Shown: positions 43,691-52,539, numbered from the stretch's first letter. The stretch: 58,530 nucleotides of DNA from Alangreenwoodia sp964438605 (GCA_964438605.1 CAYTKT010000009.1:1-58530); one strand, 5' to 3'. The notes: generated from the letters alone by a model not told the origin. Numbers and translations: made by a program.

Positions 43691-44103
43691 AAAAAACGCC
43701 CCTGCACAGGGGCGAATATGAATCGCGGTACCACCCTGATTGCCGAAGGGCCATACACAGAAAAAAATCAAGACGAATTGAATGAAAACGAATCGAAAAA
43801 TTTCTGCGGATTCGCACTGCCGGCCTGCCGGTATCTTTCTGACATATAACGCTGCCGGACGCTCCGGGATTGCTCATAAATAGCCATACATATGGTCGTT
43901 TCCGTCAAACGCTGAATGTCAAATGAAACGCCAAACAGCCGCAGACACAGAAAACACGCACATCAAATGATGTGCTTTCCCCGAAGAACTTCAGAAGCTG
44001 CTTCAAAAAACGCCGCTAAAAGGCTTTCACCGTCCCTTCCTCTCTGTCCGCGGACTGAATTTTTTACTGTTCTTCCTCTAAGTTTTTTCTTAAGTAAAAT
44101 TAC
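43691..44103 (-). ncRNA. T-box leader of alaS
   Basis: On the minus strand the leader contains the T-box core AGGGTGGTACCGCG (43737-43724). It is followed by the terminator CGCCCCTG-N-CAGGGGCG with TTTTTT (43714-43691). Upstream, AGAGAGGAAGGGACGGTGAA and AAGCC match the Stem I region of T-boxes. T-box RNAs sense uncharged tRNA by codon-anticodon pairing and the tRNA 3' end, switching terminator to antiterminator. Given the gene downstream the specifier should be an Ala codon (GCN); I could not place it with certainty. The transcript runs about 570 bases from promoter to AUG. Confidence 0.9.
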
Positions 44104-44109
44104 TAAATC

Positions 44110-44139
44110 ATTATACTAAAATGATTTCCGCCTTGTCAA
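44110..44139 (-). promoter_or_regulatory. Sigma-A promoter of the alaS T-box leader
   Basis: On the minus strand TTGACA (44139-44134), an 18-base spacer and TATAAT (44115-44110) give both consensus hexamers. It lies just upstream of the T-box structure. Confidence 0.75.
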
Positions 44140-44433
44140 CACTTAATGCCGCACAATCAAAGAGCATAGTATTTAAAATCTGAGATGACATGATCTAACC
44201 TGAAAGGACAAAGCAAACGCATCAGGATTGAGAGAAGTGCGGAACCTTTTCTTCTGATCGCGCCCAGGGGAATCGATTGATTGACGCCTTCATAAGTCTC
44301 ATATGCTTTTGGAAATAATACGATTGGCCGTGCTGAATCCGGCGCGGTTTTTGACTGCGAAATTCAAGTGGAAGGGAAAAAATAATAGCAGAAGAAGTCA
44401 GCCGGCGAGCCTGGCAATCATTTATAGCAAAAA
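44140..44433. other. Intergenic region between alaS promoter and the permease gene
   Basis: About 290 bases. Nothing recognised; a minus-strand frame at 44222-44452 has no supporting signal. Confidence 0.4.
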
Positions 44434-45540
44434 TTAATCGGTGACGAGCCAAAAGATGGAGAGCAGGATTAAAAGAACAGCGTTGACGGCGGTAAATTCC
44501 AAAAGGTATTTGCCGGGGCGTGAATTCTCTGTGATGGAGTAGAGTTTCAGACTGATCAGACTTGCAAGACTGGCAACAGGCGTTCCGAGACCACCGATGT
44601 CAACGCCTAAAAGCAAAGCCGTCGCGTTATCGGTAAAGCCGGAAAGTGTCAGAGCGGCAGGAACATTACTGATGATCTGACTTGCAAGAAGCGATGTAAG
44701 AAACTCTCTGCCCTCAAGCAGTGAGCCAAGCAGGCTTTCTACAGCACCAATCCGGGCCAGGTTCCCGGCAAAGATGAAGAATGCGACAAATGTCAGCAGA
44801 AGTATAAAATCGGCGTCCAGCAGCGTGCGGCGGTCAAATGCAAGAATGACGGCAACGATGACCAGAAGCATAACGGGCCAGCTCACGATTCTCACGACGG
44901 AGAGGAGACAGACGCCGAAAAGGGCAAGGTAAATGAATAAATGGCGCCGTCTGACGTCTGATATCTTCTGGGGGAATTTGTGAATTTTTGCTTTCGGAAG
45001 AAGCAGACAGCCTGCCAGCAGTAAAAGGAGCGACAGCAGCCAGACGGCCGATGTCGCTGCAAGGAAACTGCGGAACGACATATTGTAAAAAGAATACAGA
45101 TACAGGTTTTGCGGGTTGCCCACCGGTGTCAGAATACTGCCCAGATTCGCGGCCGCCGTTTCCAGGACGATAATCCGGATCATGTCCTGTTTCCGTTCTG
45201 CGATGCTCAGGACGATTACGGTAAACGGAATGAATACGAGCAACGCTATGTCATTCGTAATCAGCATAGAACTGAAGAAACAAAGACAGACTAACATGAT
45301 GCCGGCGGTGCGAACGCTATTGGCTTTCGTACAGAGCCCATGGGCCAGCGCCGTGAAGACGCCGGCCTTTCTCATTCCTGCGACGACGACCATCAGGCAG
45401 TAAAGCAGGGCGAGTGTGCGCATATCAATGTATTCCGCGTATTTTGCGTCCGGCGTCACCAAAAAGCAGCTGAAAACGGCAGCCAGAAAAGCAATCGTAA
45501 AGACGGGTTCGCGGCGGATAAAGGAACAGATCACAGACAT
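44434..45540 (-). CDS. SLC13/ArsB-NhaD-like permease
   Basis: A 368-residue polytopic membrane protein of the ion transporter superfamily. FFSSMLITNDIALLVFIPF and the second half segment LLASQIISNVPAALTLSGF are the two re-entrant Asn-x-x-Ala type motifs. NLGSILTPVGNPQNLYLY is characteristic of ArsB/NhaD/CitT-like proteins. It is shorter than most (usually 400-450), but no helix pair is obviously missing. The substrate (anion, arsenite or dicarboxylate) cannot be decided. ATG 45540 is chosen over an upstream extension to 45630 because AAAGGAG lies before it. It follows the PTS-IIC-like gene by 23 bases, so an operon is likely. Confidence 0.85.
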   Translation of the reverse strand: MSVICSFIRREPVFTIAFLAAVFSCFLVTPDAKYAEYIDMRTLALLYCLMVVVAGMRKAGVFTALAHGLCTKANSVRTAGIMLVCLCFFSSMLITNDIALLVFIPFTVIVLSIAERKQDMIRIIVLETAAANLGSILTPVGNPQNLYLYSFYNMSFRSFLAATSAVWLLSLLLLLAGCLLLPKAKIHKFPQKISDVRRRHLFIYLALFGVCLLSVVRIVSWPVMLLVIVAVILAFDRRTLLDADFILLLTFVAFFIFAGNLARIGAVESLLGSLLEGREFLTSLLASQIISNVPAALTLSGFTDNATALLLGVDIGGLGTPVASLASLISLKLYSITENSRPGKYLLEFTAVNAVLLILLSIFWLVTD

Positions 45541-45563
45541 CTGATTTTCTCCTTTGTTCCGGT

Positions 45564-46661
45564 CTATTCTAAAGTCAGGTCCCCTTCGCGGATCCAGCCG
45601 ATTTTTCTCAGAATCAGGCCAAAGACCCAACAGAGCACTGCGGGCAGGACAAACGAGATCAAAATCAATCCGAGCCAGTCGAAAGCGCTCGGTGAAATGG
45701 CAGAGGCTCCGTTGGCGATAGCTTCGTCACTCGGAGAAACCCAGCCGGTCCATACGCCGATCTGACCGACAAGTCCGCAGGTTCCCATGCCGGCTGATAC
45801 CGGAGGGCCATTCATTTCCAGATGGAAGACACATGTGGCGATCGGGCCCGTAATGGCTGAGGTCAGAATTGCCGGAATCCAGATGCGCGGATTTCTGACG
45901 ATGTTCGGCATCTGAAGCATGGAGGTGCCGAGTCCCTGACTGATCAGGCCGCCCCAACGGTTTTCACGAAATGAAAGGACGGCAAAACCGATCATATTGG
46001 CGCAGCATCCGGCAACTGCGGCGCCGCCCGCAAGTCCTGTCAGCCCGAAAGCCGTACAGATAGCGGCCGATGAAATGGGAAGTGTCAGCGCAATACCGAT
46101 AATGACGGAAACGATAATGCCCATGAGGAACGGCTGAAGGTCGGTCGCCCACATGATAATATTCCCGACGGCGGTAGCCGCTGTACCGATTGCCGGAGCC
46201 CACCAGGCGGACAGTCCGACGCCGATCAAAATTGTGACAAGAGGTGTGACAAGGATGTCGATTTTCGTCTCTTTTGCGACGGCTTTTCCAAATTCGGCGG
46301 AAATAACTGCGATAACGAGAACGGCAAGAGGACCGCCTGCGCCTGCTTCTCCGGAGAGTGTTGTGGAGCCGAGAGTATTTGCGGCATAGCCCACGGTAGC
46401 CAGAGAAAAGAGGACGAGCGGCGGCGCTTTCAGCGCCCAGCCGATTGCTACAGCCATGGCGGGACCGCTCATGGCGGAGGCATATGTACCTACATCCACA
46501 AGAAAATCAAGTCCGAACTGCTGGCCGAGCGTTTTTACGATTGTGCCAATGAGCAGAGAACAGAATAATCCCTGGGCCATCGCGCCTAATGCATCGATAC
46601 CGTAACGCTTGGCAGAAATTACGATGTCTTTCCGCTTGAGAAATGATTTAATTTTTTCCAT
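45564..46661 (-). CDS. PTS_EIIC_2 (PfoR-like) membrane protein
   Basis: A 365-residue membrane protein of the EIIC type 2/PfoR group (COG3641). GIDALGAMAQGLFCSLLIGT at the N-terminus and GLTGLAGGAAVAGCCANMIG in the middle are its hallmarks, followed by QGLGTSMLQMPNI and the C-terminal LEMNGPPVSAGMGTCGLVGQ. Such proteins occur without EIIA/EIIB, as here, and their transport role is uncertain; the first described member, PfoR, was linked to toxin regulation in Clostridium perfringens. GAGG precedes the start. Confidence 0.9.
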   Translation of the reverse strand: MEKIKSFLKRKDIVISAKRYGIDALGAMAQGLFCSLLIGTIVKTLGQQFGLDFLVDVGTYASAMSGPAMAVAIGWALKAPPLVLFSLATVGYAANTLGSTTLSGEAGAGGPLAVLVIAVISAEFGKAVAKETKIDILVTPLVTILIGVGLSAWWAPAIGTAATAVGNIIMWATDLQPFLMGIIVSVIIGIALTLPISSAAICTAFGLTGLAGGAAVAGCCANMIGFAVLSFRENRWGGLISQGLGTSMLQMPNIVRNPRIWIPAILTSAITGPIATCVFHLEMNGPPVSAGMGTCGLVGQIGVWTGWVSPSDEAIANGASAISPSAFDWLGLILISFVLPAVLCWVFGLILRKIGWIREGDLTLE

Positions 46662-47098
46662 TGAAATACCTCATTTTGATAAGAGATTGAAAATGCCTGT
46701 TCGGTGCTTCACTCATTCTGATATGGAATGGAAACAGGCTTTTCGACACAATGTATATATTATAATCGTATTTATGGAAAATTTCAACTCTTTCTTTCGC
46801 TTTCGGCGGAGACGTGTCAAGTTGTTATGGAGTTTTTTCTCGACGGTTTCAAAGTGATTGATGAGTTCAGCAAAGAGTTTCTGCATGTTCCGATTTTATT
46901 GATCCAGAATCGCCTCCCGCTGGATATATCCGATTTAACAGAAATAATCATGCTATTTTATTTACAAGTTTATTTACAAGAATGAGTTTTCAGACAAATC
47001 AACTGATTTATTTGAAAACTCATAATAATTTATCCAATTCATTTAATACTAATCTGAAACAGTCAAAATCAATCCGGCAGTTTCTGTGAATCCGAATA
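46662..47098. other. Intergenic region between PTS-IIC-like gene and tcdA
   Basis: About 437 bases, AT-rich. It carries a tandem ATTTACAAG pair near 46960-46980 and the 42-base palindrome listed separately. No gene is supported. Confidence 0.45.
46982..47023 (-). terminator. Large palindrome downstream of tcdA
   Basis: ATGAGTTTTCA (46982-46992) pairs perfectly with TGAAAACTCAT (47013-47023), with an inner AAATCA/TGATTT helix. It lies about 75 bases past the tcdA stop and probably serves as its 3' hairpin, although the T tract is poor. Confidence 0.5.
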
Positions 47099-47848
47099 TT
47101 ACAGCGCTTTATGAAATGTTGCTACCGCTTCACGCGTCAAATCTCTGACGACCTCTCCGGCAAGAATCATTCCTGCCACCGGCGGAACAAACGGCACAGA
47201 ACCCGGCGCGCTGTGCCGGCCAGCGTTTTCATCAACCTCCCCATCGCCGGATTCAACCGGACGAAGCGGCTTCTCCCTGGAATATACGACTTTCAGACTT
47301 TCGACGTTCCGTTTTTTCAGTTCCCTGCGCATAACCTTCGCCAACGGGCAGACAGATGTTTCGTAAATATCGGCCACCTGAAATCCCGACGGGTCCAGTT
47401 TATTTCCCGCGCCCATACTGCTGATGACCGGCACACCGGCCTCCTTTGCCTGCATCACAATCTGAATCTTTGCGGCCACCGTATCCACCGCATCGACTAC
47501 ATAAGAATATTTGGAAAAATCGAATTCCTCCTTTGTTTCCGGCAGATAAAAACACTTGTGTGCGTTTACGACAGCCTGCGGATTGATGTTCATAATCCGC
47601 TCTTTCATCACGTCCACCTTATTCCTGCCGATAGAATCCATGACGGCAATAAGCTGCCTGTTCAAATTCGTCAGACTGACCTGATCCGCGTCGATAATAT
47701 CTATTGTCCCAACGCCGCTTCTCGCAAGCGCCTCAACCGCATAACCTCCGACGCCTCCGACACCAAATACAGTAACACGAGCGCGTTGCAGAATTTCAAC
47801 AGCTTCCGGCCCCAGCAAAAGTCGCGTCCTTGAAAATTGATCCGTCAT
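47099..47848 (-). CDS. tcdA: tRNA threonylcarbamoyladenosine dehydratase (TcdA/CsdL), ThiF family
   Basis: A 249-residue E1-like enzyme that cyclises t6A37 to ct6A in tRNA using ATP. RTRLLLGPEAVEILQRARVT begins the family pattern. The nucleotide-binding loop VFGVGGVGGYAVEALARSG is followed by DADQVSLTNLNRQL with the Arg/Asn ATP contacts, and DAVDTVAAKI. SSMGAGNKLDP is typical of TcdA. A small acidic insert (SGDGEVDENAGRHSAPG) lies before the C-terminal SVPFVPPVAGM. AGGAAAGG precedes the start. Confidence 0.93.
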   Translation of the reverse strand: MTDQFSRTRLLLGPEAVEILQRARVTVFGVGGVGGYAVEALARSGVGTIDIIDADQVSLTNLNRQLIAVMDSIGRNKVDVMKERIMNINPQAVVNAHKCFYLPETKEEFDFSKYSYVVDAVDTVAAKIQIVMQAKEAGVPVISSMGAGNKLDPSGFQVADIYETSVCPLAKVMRRELKKRNVESLKVVYSREKPLRPVESGDGEVDENAGRHSAPGSVPFVPPVAGMILAGEVVRDLTREAVATFHKAL

Positions 47849-48159
47849 CCTTTCCTCACTTTACGCTTGATTTTCAGTGTATCTATTCACGATTTTTCAA
47901 TAGTGCCCATCTTTAGATATATAAAAATGATAAAATTATTGTCTATATTATATTATCGTAAACCATTCTCTCACTTCATTTTTACATCAATTTTTTCATA
48001 TATCCTTCCATATATCTTTCGACTGCTTATACTTCTACTTCCGGATTTTCTAATTTTCCCCATCTCGAATCGTACCGCCCCTTAAAGACCGGAAATAATA
48101 AAAACGTTTCTTACGATATTACAAAAAAACATATCAAATATATGACGTTTCCTCGATTC
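47849..48159. other. AT-rich intergenic region, no gene seen
   Basis: About 310 bases upstream of tcdA with several AT-rich -10-like stretches on both strands. No coding or structured RNA is recognised. Confidence 0.4.
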
Positions 48160-48717
48160 TTATTTCAATTTTCCGCCGTCTTCAAAAGCATTCCCCACTT
48201 TGCCGCCAAGCACAAGATAATCGTGGTGAATCGGATCAAATGTAATCGGCTGAAGCTTTGCCGGATCAATCTCACCGTTTGCGTCAAGAACAGATTCCGC
48301 TGCGCTGACGTTGACGATCTCTCCGATAATATTACCATCTTCGTTTATTTTGAGAAGTCTGCACTCAAGCGCCACAGGCAGCTCATCGATCAGCGGCGCG
48401 TTTACAAAACCGGCCTTCGTCGTGTGAAAGCCTACCCGTTCTAACTTGTCGGGTACATCGTTGGCTGAAACAAGTCCGATATAATCAGCTTCCGTCACAT
48501 GAGCCGCGTCCGCAAAACTCACGGTAAACGAACCACGCATCTTGATATTACGCGTCGTCTTATGGCTCTCGCCGAGAGAGAGAATGACCTGATTTTCGTC
48601 GTAAATTCCTCCCCAGGCAGCATTCATCGCATCCGGATTGTCGTTTTCGTCGTAAGTCCCGATGATAAGCACCGGCAGTGGATACATCCATGTATGATTT
48701 CCAAAATCTTTTCTCAT
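48160..48717 (-). CDS. Flavin reductase family protein
   Basis: A 185-residue FMN-binding split-barrel protein. NAAWGGIYDENQVILSLGES with HKTTRNIKMRGSFTVSF is the typical flavin-reductase-like layout; DADYIGLVSAND-type and FHTTKAGFVNAPLI segments follow. Such proteins bind FMN and pass electrons to partners, but the donor and acceptor are not predictable. The N-terminus (RKDFGNHTWMYPLPVLIIGT) shows the family's habit of starting directly in the barrel. AGGGAG precedes the start. Confidence 0.9.
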   Translation of the reverse strand: MRKDFGNHTWMYPLPVLIIGTYDENDNPDAMNAAWGGIYDENQVILSLGESHKTTRNIKMRGSFTVSFADAAHVTEADYIGLVSANDVPDKLERVGFHTTKAGFVNAPLIDELPVALECRLLKINEDGNIIGEIVNVSAAESVLDANGEIDPAKLQPITFDPIHHDYLVLGGKVGNAFEDGGKLK

Positions 48718-48782
48718 AAATTTGTTCTCCCTTCATTCCAAATAAAAGCGCATATCGCTGTCCCGCAGCTGTTAAATAGCCT

Positions 48783-48917
48783 CGTTCCGCTTTACAGCCC
48801 ATCCGCCGCTTCGCTGTAAATTTCGGAACGCAGTCGCTTCTGCAAAACAGCATATCGTTTACAGCAAACTATAACAAAACGATCAGACAATTTTACAGAA
48901 ACTCCGTTTCACTGTAA
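48783..48917 (-). repeat. Two TTTACAG/CTGTAA hairpins between cmk and the flavin reductase
   Basis: The first has CGTTCCG plus TTTACAGC (48783-48798) pairing with GCTGTAAA and CGGAACG (48813-48830). The second has TTTACAG (48892-48898) facing CTGTAA (48912-48917). Both share the TTTACAG core. The function is unknown; the region lies upstream of the flavin reductase start, so a structured leader is possible. Confidence 0.4.
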
Positions 48918-48970
48918 GCTTTGAAGCGCAGCGCCGCTCGGATGATTACAGTAAAAGCCCTGTTTTCTGA

Positions 48971-49624
48971 TTAACATTTGATATATGACAACAGCATCTG
49001 CGCCGTTTCCTGAATGTCGTAATCATCCGTCTCGACTGCGACCGCATCAGCCGCTCTGACCAGCGGATTTAATGCGCGCGTCGTATCGTTGATATCACGT
49101 TTCCTGAGATCCTCGCAGACTTCCTCGTATGTGACATTCTGGCCCCTTTCCCGCAATTCTGCCAACCGGCGGCGCGCCCTGGTTTCAAGAGACGCCGTAA
49201 CATAAAATTTGAAAGGGGCGTCCGGCAGAACGTGCGTCCCGATATCCCGGCCATCCATAACAACACTTTTTTCTGAGGCAATTCTGCGCTGAATGTCCGC
49301 CAGTTTTTCCCGGCAACCTGCCAATTTTGAAATCTGGGACGCCGCATTTGAAATTTCCAGCGTTCTTATGCGGTCGTTTATGTTTTCCCCATCGAGAAAA
49401 ACATTCCCATCCCGAAAATCGATTTCCGTTTCTGACAGCATCCGCGAAACCGCTCCGTCATCCGTCAGTGAAACACCCGTCTTCAGTGCTTTATATGCCG
49501 CTGCCCGGTACATGGCGCCCGTGTCAATATATTCGATACCAAGCGCCGCAGCCACATTCTTTGCCGCCGTACTCTTTCCGGAACCGCTCGTCCCGTCGAT
49601 GGCAATATTGATTACTTTACTCAT
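48971..49624 (-). CDS. cmk: Cytidylate kinase
   Basis: A 217-residue NMP kinase phosphorylating CMP and dCMP. P-loop IAIDGTSGSGKSTAAKNVA, then YIDTGAMYRAAAYKAL, and VVMDGRDIGTHVLPDA are the canonical Cmk motifs; the LID shows TRARRRLAELRERG. Length is normal. AAGGAC precedes the ATG. A second, divergent cytidylate-kinase-like protein is at 676-1305. Confidence 0.96.
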   Translation of the reverse strand: MSKVINIAIDGTSGSGKSTAAKNVAAALGIEYIDTGAMYRAAAYKALKTGVSLTDDGAVSRMLSETEIDFRDGNVFLDGENINDRIRTLEISNAASQISKLAGCREKLADIQRRIASEKSVVMDGRDIGTHVLPDAPFKFYVTASLETRARRRLAELRERGQNVTYEEVCEDLRKRDINDTTRALNPLVRAADAVAVETDDYDIQETAQMLLSYIKC

Positions 49625-49661
49625 TTTTTCGTCCTTATTTTCCGTTTTTTATATCCGGCGA

Positions 49662-49694
49662 GCCTGGCGCAAAAACGGTGTTTTTGCGCCAGGC
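49662..49694. repeat. Perfect 15-bp inverted repeat
   Basis: GCCTGGCGCAAAAAC and GTTTTTGCGCCAGGC are separated by only GGT. The stem is perfect, but no T tract follows on either strand. It lies between pgeF and cmk and would form a very stable RNA hairpin in the joint transcript. Confidence 0.6.
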
Positions 49695-49846
49695 CCGCAG
49701 CGCTCGTTTGATCAGCATTTTGCATCATGGACTGCGTTTTTATTCAATTTCAAACTGCATGTCGGTCCTTTCACTGCGGTGCAGTTCACACGCACTTGCC
49801 GCACAGTCATGGATTTTCTTCGGAAGCTCCGTCTTTTTCTTTATAT

Positions 49847-50944
49847 TTATACACATCGGTCGCACCCTTCTTTCGGCAGCAGCATGATTCCAGCGACCAT
49901 CCGGCCCGTAACACCGTTGTCCCTGCGATAAGAAAAAAACAGATCGCCGCTGCAACTCGTGCAGTAATCCGTTACAAAAATATTTTTAATCCCGTTGCGG
50001 CGCAGCAATTCCGCGTTAATCTCCTTGAGATCGAGATGGTACTTGCCGTTGCCGTCCTTCGTGCCAAACTGCCCTGTTTTGCCTAAAACAGAACCCCTAC
50101 CTAACATTTCGTCAAATTCCTCTGCCACCTCCGCTCCCGTTTCAAAACAACAGCGACTGATCCCCGGTCCGATGAAAGCCAGAATATTTTCCTTTTGGCA
50201 ACCGAATTTGTCACTCATTTTTTGAGCTGTCTTCGCCGCAATATCAGCCCTTGTGCCGCGCCAGCCGGCGTGCGCCAGGCCCGCCGCATTCCGCTCCGTG
50301 TCGTAAAGCCACACGGGAATGCAGTCGGCGTGCAGACTTGTCAGTATGACATTTTCAGCGTCCGTAATAACGGCGTCCGTTTCCGGAAATAGAAGGCGCT
50401 CGCCACGTTTTGTCCCGGATTCCGATCCGTATGCGTCAGCTTCCGCCCAAAGCACATAATCAGCGCCGGCACTCTGTTTCATCCATGGTTTTACTTTGTT
50501 TGTATCATTTTCGGTACGAAATCCGGCGCTTTCACCGGCATTGTGCTTCTGTAAGCGCTTTGTATTGTCCGCTTCCTGATTGATAAAGCCGCCTGCTTGC
50601 GGACCTGGCTTCCGATTTTCCCTGGAATTCTCTGAAAAATCCGGCTCCGACTTCCTGATACAGGCAATTCCAGCACGGTGCACCTGTCCGAGTGCAACCT
50701 CCGTATATCCGGCAAGCCCGATATGATTCAGCACGCGCCGCCTGTTTTCCTCCACACGCGCCGGTTCATCCATCGTAGAAAAACTCATATTCAGCGAACC
50801 AAACGGGCCCTCACTGACGCCGCCATTTCTTCCCGTAAAAAAGGTCCGGACGGGATACTGCCCGTCCAGTTTTTCAATGTAAAAATACTCCGCACCGTCT
50901 TCTGTTTTCGCCGCACGAAATACTCTGTCTTCCGTCATCAGCAA
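49847..50944 (-). CDS. pgeF: Peptidoglycan editing factor PgeF (YfiH/YlmD, laccase-domain) with insertion
   Basis: A 365-residue member of the multi-copper-polyphenol-oxidase-like (laccase domain) family, which removes misincorporated L-Ser-containing peptidoglycan precursors. RNGGVSEGPFGSLNMSFS, LGQVHRAGI, LTSLHADCIPVWLYD, LAHAGWRGTRADIA and FIGPGISRCCFETG include the metal-binding His and Cys residues. Between LGQVHRAG and ETDAVITD there are about 100 residues where relatives have about 25. The insert (about 100-195) is polar and repeats Asn/Lys/Glu-rich sequence. It precedes cmk in the same direction. Confidence 0.9.
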   Translation of the reverse strand: MLMTEDRVFRAAKTEDGAEYFYIEKLDGQYPVRTFFTGRNGGVSEGPFGSLNMSFSTMDEPARVEENRRRVLNHIGLAGYTEVALGQVHRAGIACIRKSEPDFSENSRENRKPGPQAGGFINQEADNTKRLQKHNAGESAGFRTENDTNKVKPWMKQSAGADYVLWAEADAYGSESGTKRGERLLFPETDAVITDAENVILTSLHADCIPVWLYDTERNAAGLAHAGWRGTRADIAAKTAQKMSDKFGCQKENILAFIGPGISRCCFETGAEVAEEFDEMLGRGSVLGKTGQFGTKDGNGKYHLDLKEINAELLRRNGIKNIFVTDYCTSCSGDLFFSYRRDNGVTGRMVAGIMLLPKEGCDRCV

Positions 50945-50957
50945 ACCCCTTCTATTT

Positions 50958-51416
50958 TTATGCTTTCTTCTTATTCAGCTTCTCAATCTCCCGAATAAAC
51001 GTTTCCACGTCCTCAAACTGCCTGTACACCGATGCAAACCTGACGTAAGCTACCTCATCGAGTTCCTTCAGATTGTCGAGAATCACTTCACCGATTACCG
51101 TGCTTGAAATCTCTTTTTCCATCATATTATTCAGGCCGCGTTCAATATCGTCAACAATCTTTTCGATCTGATCGGTACTGATCGGCCGCTTCTTACACGC
51201 ATTGATAATACCGTTACGAACCTTTGATCTATTAAACAGTTCACGGCTGCCATCCTTTTTGACCACCATGAACATGATTTCTTCCACCTTTTCATACGTG
51301 GTAAATCGCTTTTTACAGCTGTCACAGACGCGCCGCCTCCTGATTACCTGTCCCTCATCCGTAGGCCGCGAATCGATCACGCGCGTGTCGTCGTGGCCGC
51401 AAAACGGACACTTCAT
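50958..51416 (-). CDS. nrdR: Transcriptional repressor NrdR
   Basis: A 152-residue ATP-cone regulator of ribonucleotide reductase genes. The N-terminal zinc ribbon reads MKCPFCGHDDTRVIDSRP then RRRVCDSCKKRFTTYE. The ATP-cone domain contains MVVKKDGSRELFNRSKV and continues to the YVRFASVYRQFED signature. NrdR binds NrdR boxes in front of nrd operons; none was seen in this window. Length is standard. The promoter is visible upstream. Confidence 0.97.
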   Translation of the reverse strand: MKCPFCGHDDTRVIDSRPTDEGQVIRRRRVCDSCKKRFTTYEKVEEIMFMVVKKDGSRELFNRSKVRNGIINACKKRPISTDQIEKIVDDIERGLNNMMEKEISSTVIGEVILDNLKELDEVAYVRFASVYRQFEDVETFIREIEKLNKKKA

Positions 51417-51509
51417 AACAACCCCCTCCTCTTTTCATGCCGAATCATGCCAAAGCTAACATACGCTTCGGATTTTCCGGGCTGTCAGAAAGATAAAATA
51501 TATTCCAAC

Positions 51510-51538
51510 ATTATACTATACACGAAAGCGGCAATCAA
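51510..51538 (-). promoter_or_regulatory. Sigma-A promoter of nrdR
   Basis: On the minus strand TTGATT (51538-51533), a 17-base spacer and TATAAT (51515-51510) stand about 95 bases before the nrdR start. Confidence 0.6.
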
Positions 51539-51878
51539 GGTTTCCGTTTCCCCAAAAACTCCTAACGCTCCGGTTCCTGATAAGGCGCGTCATAAAGATA
51601 CTGACCGTCGCGTACGCCCGAAAAATCGACGAAAATCACATCATTTTCAATTCCCCTCCGCTCATTTCCTCTCCACATTTTATTTGAGCTTTTTCTTCCC
51701 ATCGGCTCAAAGCGCTGCGCCCCGACAGTTTTTCACCATTCGTATCGGCGCCGGCAAGTCCATCTTCTATCTGCCCGCGGTTCAACGGCGCCGTACCCGT
51801 TTCGCGCCCTTCACTGCCGTTTTTATTCCATACATCATATGCCGTGCTCAAAAAAAATATGACTTTTCTCCAGAACGA
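51539..51878. other. Divergent intergenic region between nrdR and mscL
   Basis: About 340 bases. A frame runs through on the plus strand without a ribosome binding site or similarity. Nothing else seen. Confidence 0.4.
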
Positions 51879-51908
51879 TTGACAGAAAGATAAAATTTCA
51901 TTTATACT
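51879..51908 (+). promoter_or_regulatory. Sigma-A promoter of mscL
   Basis: TTGACA (51879-51884), an 18-base spacer and TATACT (51903-51908) lie 65 bases before the mscL start. Confidence 0.65.
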
Positions 51909-51972
51909 AAACCACAGTGGAAAAATCCGCTGAAACACAAATTTTATCGCAATAATGAAAGGACTTATTATC

Positions 51973-52539
51973 ATGGCTAAAGATGGAAAAAAAGGATTCC
52001 GTGCTGAGTTCAAAGAATTCATCACCCGCGGTAATGTCATCGACCTGGCAGTTGGTGTCATCGTCGGTTCCGCTTTCACAGCAATCGTCAATTCACTCGT
52101 AAACGACATTTTTAACCCGATTATCGGTTATTTTATCGGCGGCATCAATTTCGACCAGCTGATTATCAAACTGCCGGAAACGATACCGGGTACAGAAAGC
52201 GCCACAATCACATACGGCGCATTTATCAACAGCGTGGTCACATTCCTGCTGACAGCCCTTGTCGTCTTCTGTCTCGTTAAATTTATCAACAGCTTCCACC
52301 GTAAAAAGGATGTGGAAGCCGAAGAAGCGGCTGCTGAAGCGGAGCTTCCTCCGGATGTTCAGCTCCTTACGGAAATCCGCGATCTGCTGAAAAACGGCGC
52401 TTCTCTGCCTTCCGAAACGGCGTCAGTAATCGATGCGGCAGTACTTGAAAAAGAAGAAGTGATTGAACAACCCGAAAAAACGGCGGAAACTGCTGCTGAA
52501 GCAGAGAAAGCAAAAACAGAAAAAAAGACGATTGAGTAA
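51973..52539 (+). CDS. mscL: Large-conductance mechanosensitive channel MscL
   Basis: A 188-residue osmotic safety-valve channel. The N-terminal helix FRAEFKEFITRGNVIDLAVG and the pore-lining VIVGSAFTAIVNSLVNDI are nearly invariant, and the second helix (FINSVVTFLLTALVVFCLV) follows. The C-terminal tail contains LTEIRDLL, as expected, but then continues with about 55 Ala/Glu/Lys-rich residues, making it longer than the usual 120-150. ATG 51973 is chosen because AAAGGA lies before it; ATG 51955 has none. A terminator follows after a gap. Confidence 0.96.
   Translation: MAKDGKKGFRAEFKEFITRGNVIDLAVGVIVGSAFTAIVNSLVNDIFNPIIGYFIGGINFDQLIIKLPETIPGTESATITYGAFINSVVTFLLTALVVFCLVKFINSFHRKKDVEAEEAAAEAELPPDVQLLTEIRDLLKNGASLPSETASVIDAAVLEKEEVIEQPEKTAETAAEAEKAKTEKKTIE

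Noticed and set aside
45564..46661. A sugar PTS operon around the EIIC-like gene
   Set aside because: No EIIA, EIIB or sugar enzyme genes are adjacent; the PfoR-like group commonly stands alone.
44402..49669. Repeated 14-mer CCGGCGAGCCTGGC at 44402 and 49656, and 15-mer ACAGCAAACTATAAC at 48861 and 52602
   Set aside because: In a window of this size a few exact 14-15-base repeats are expected by chance; flanks do not match.
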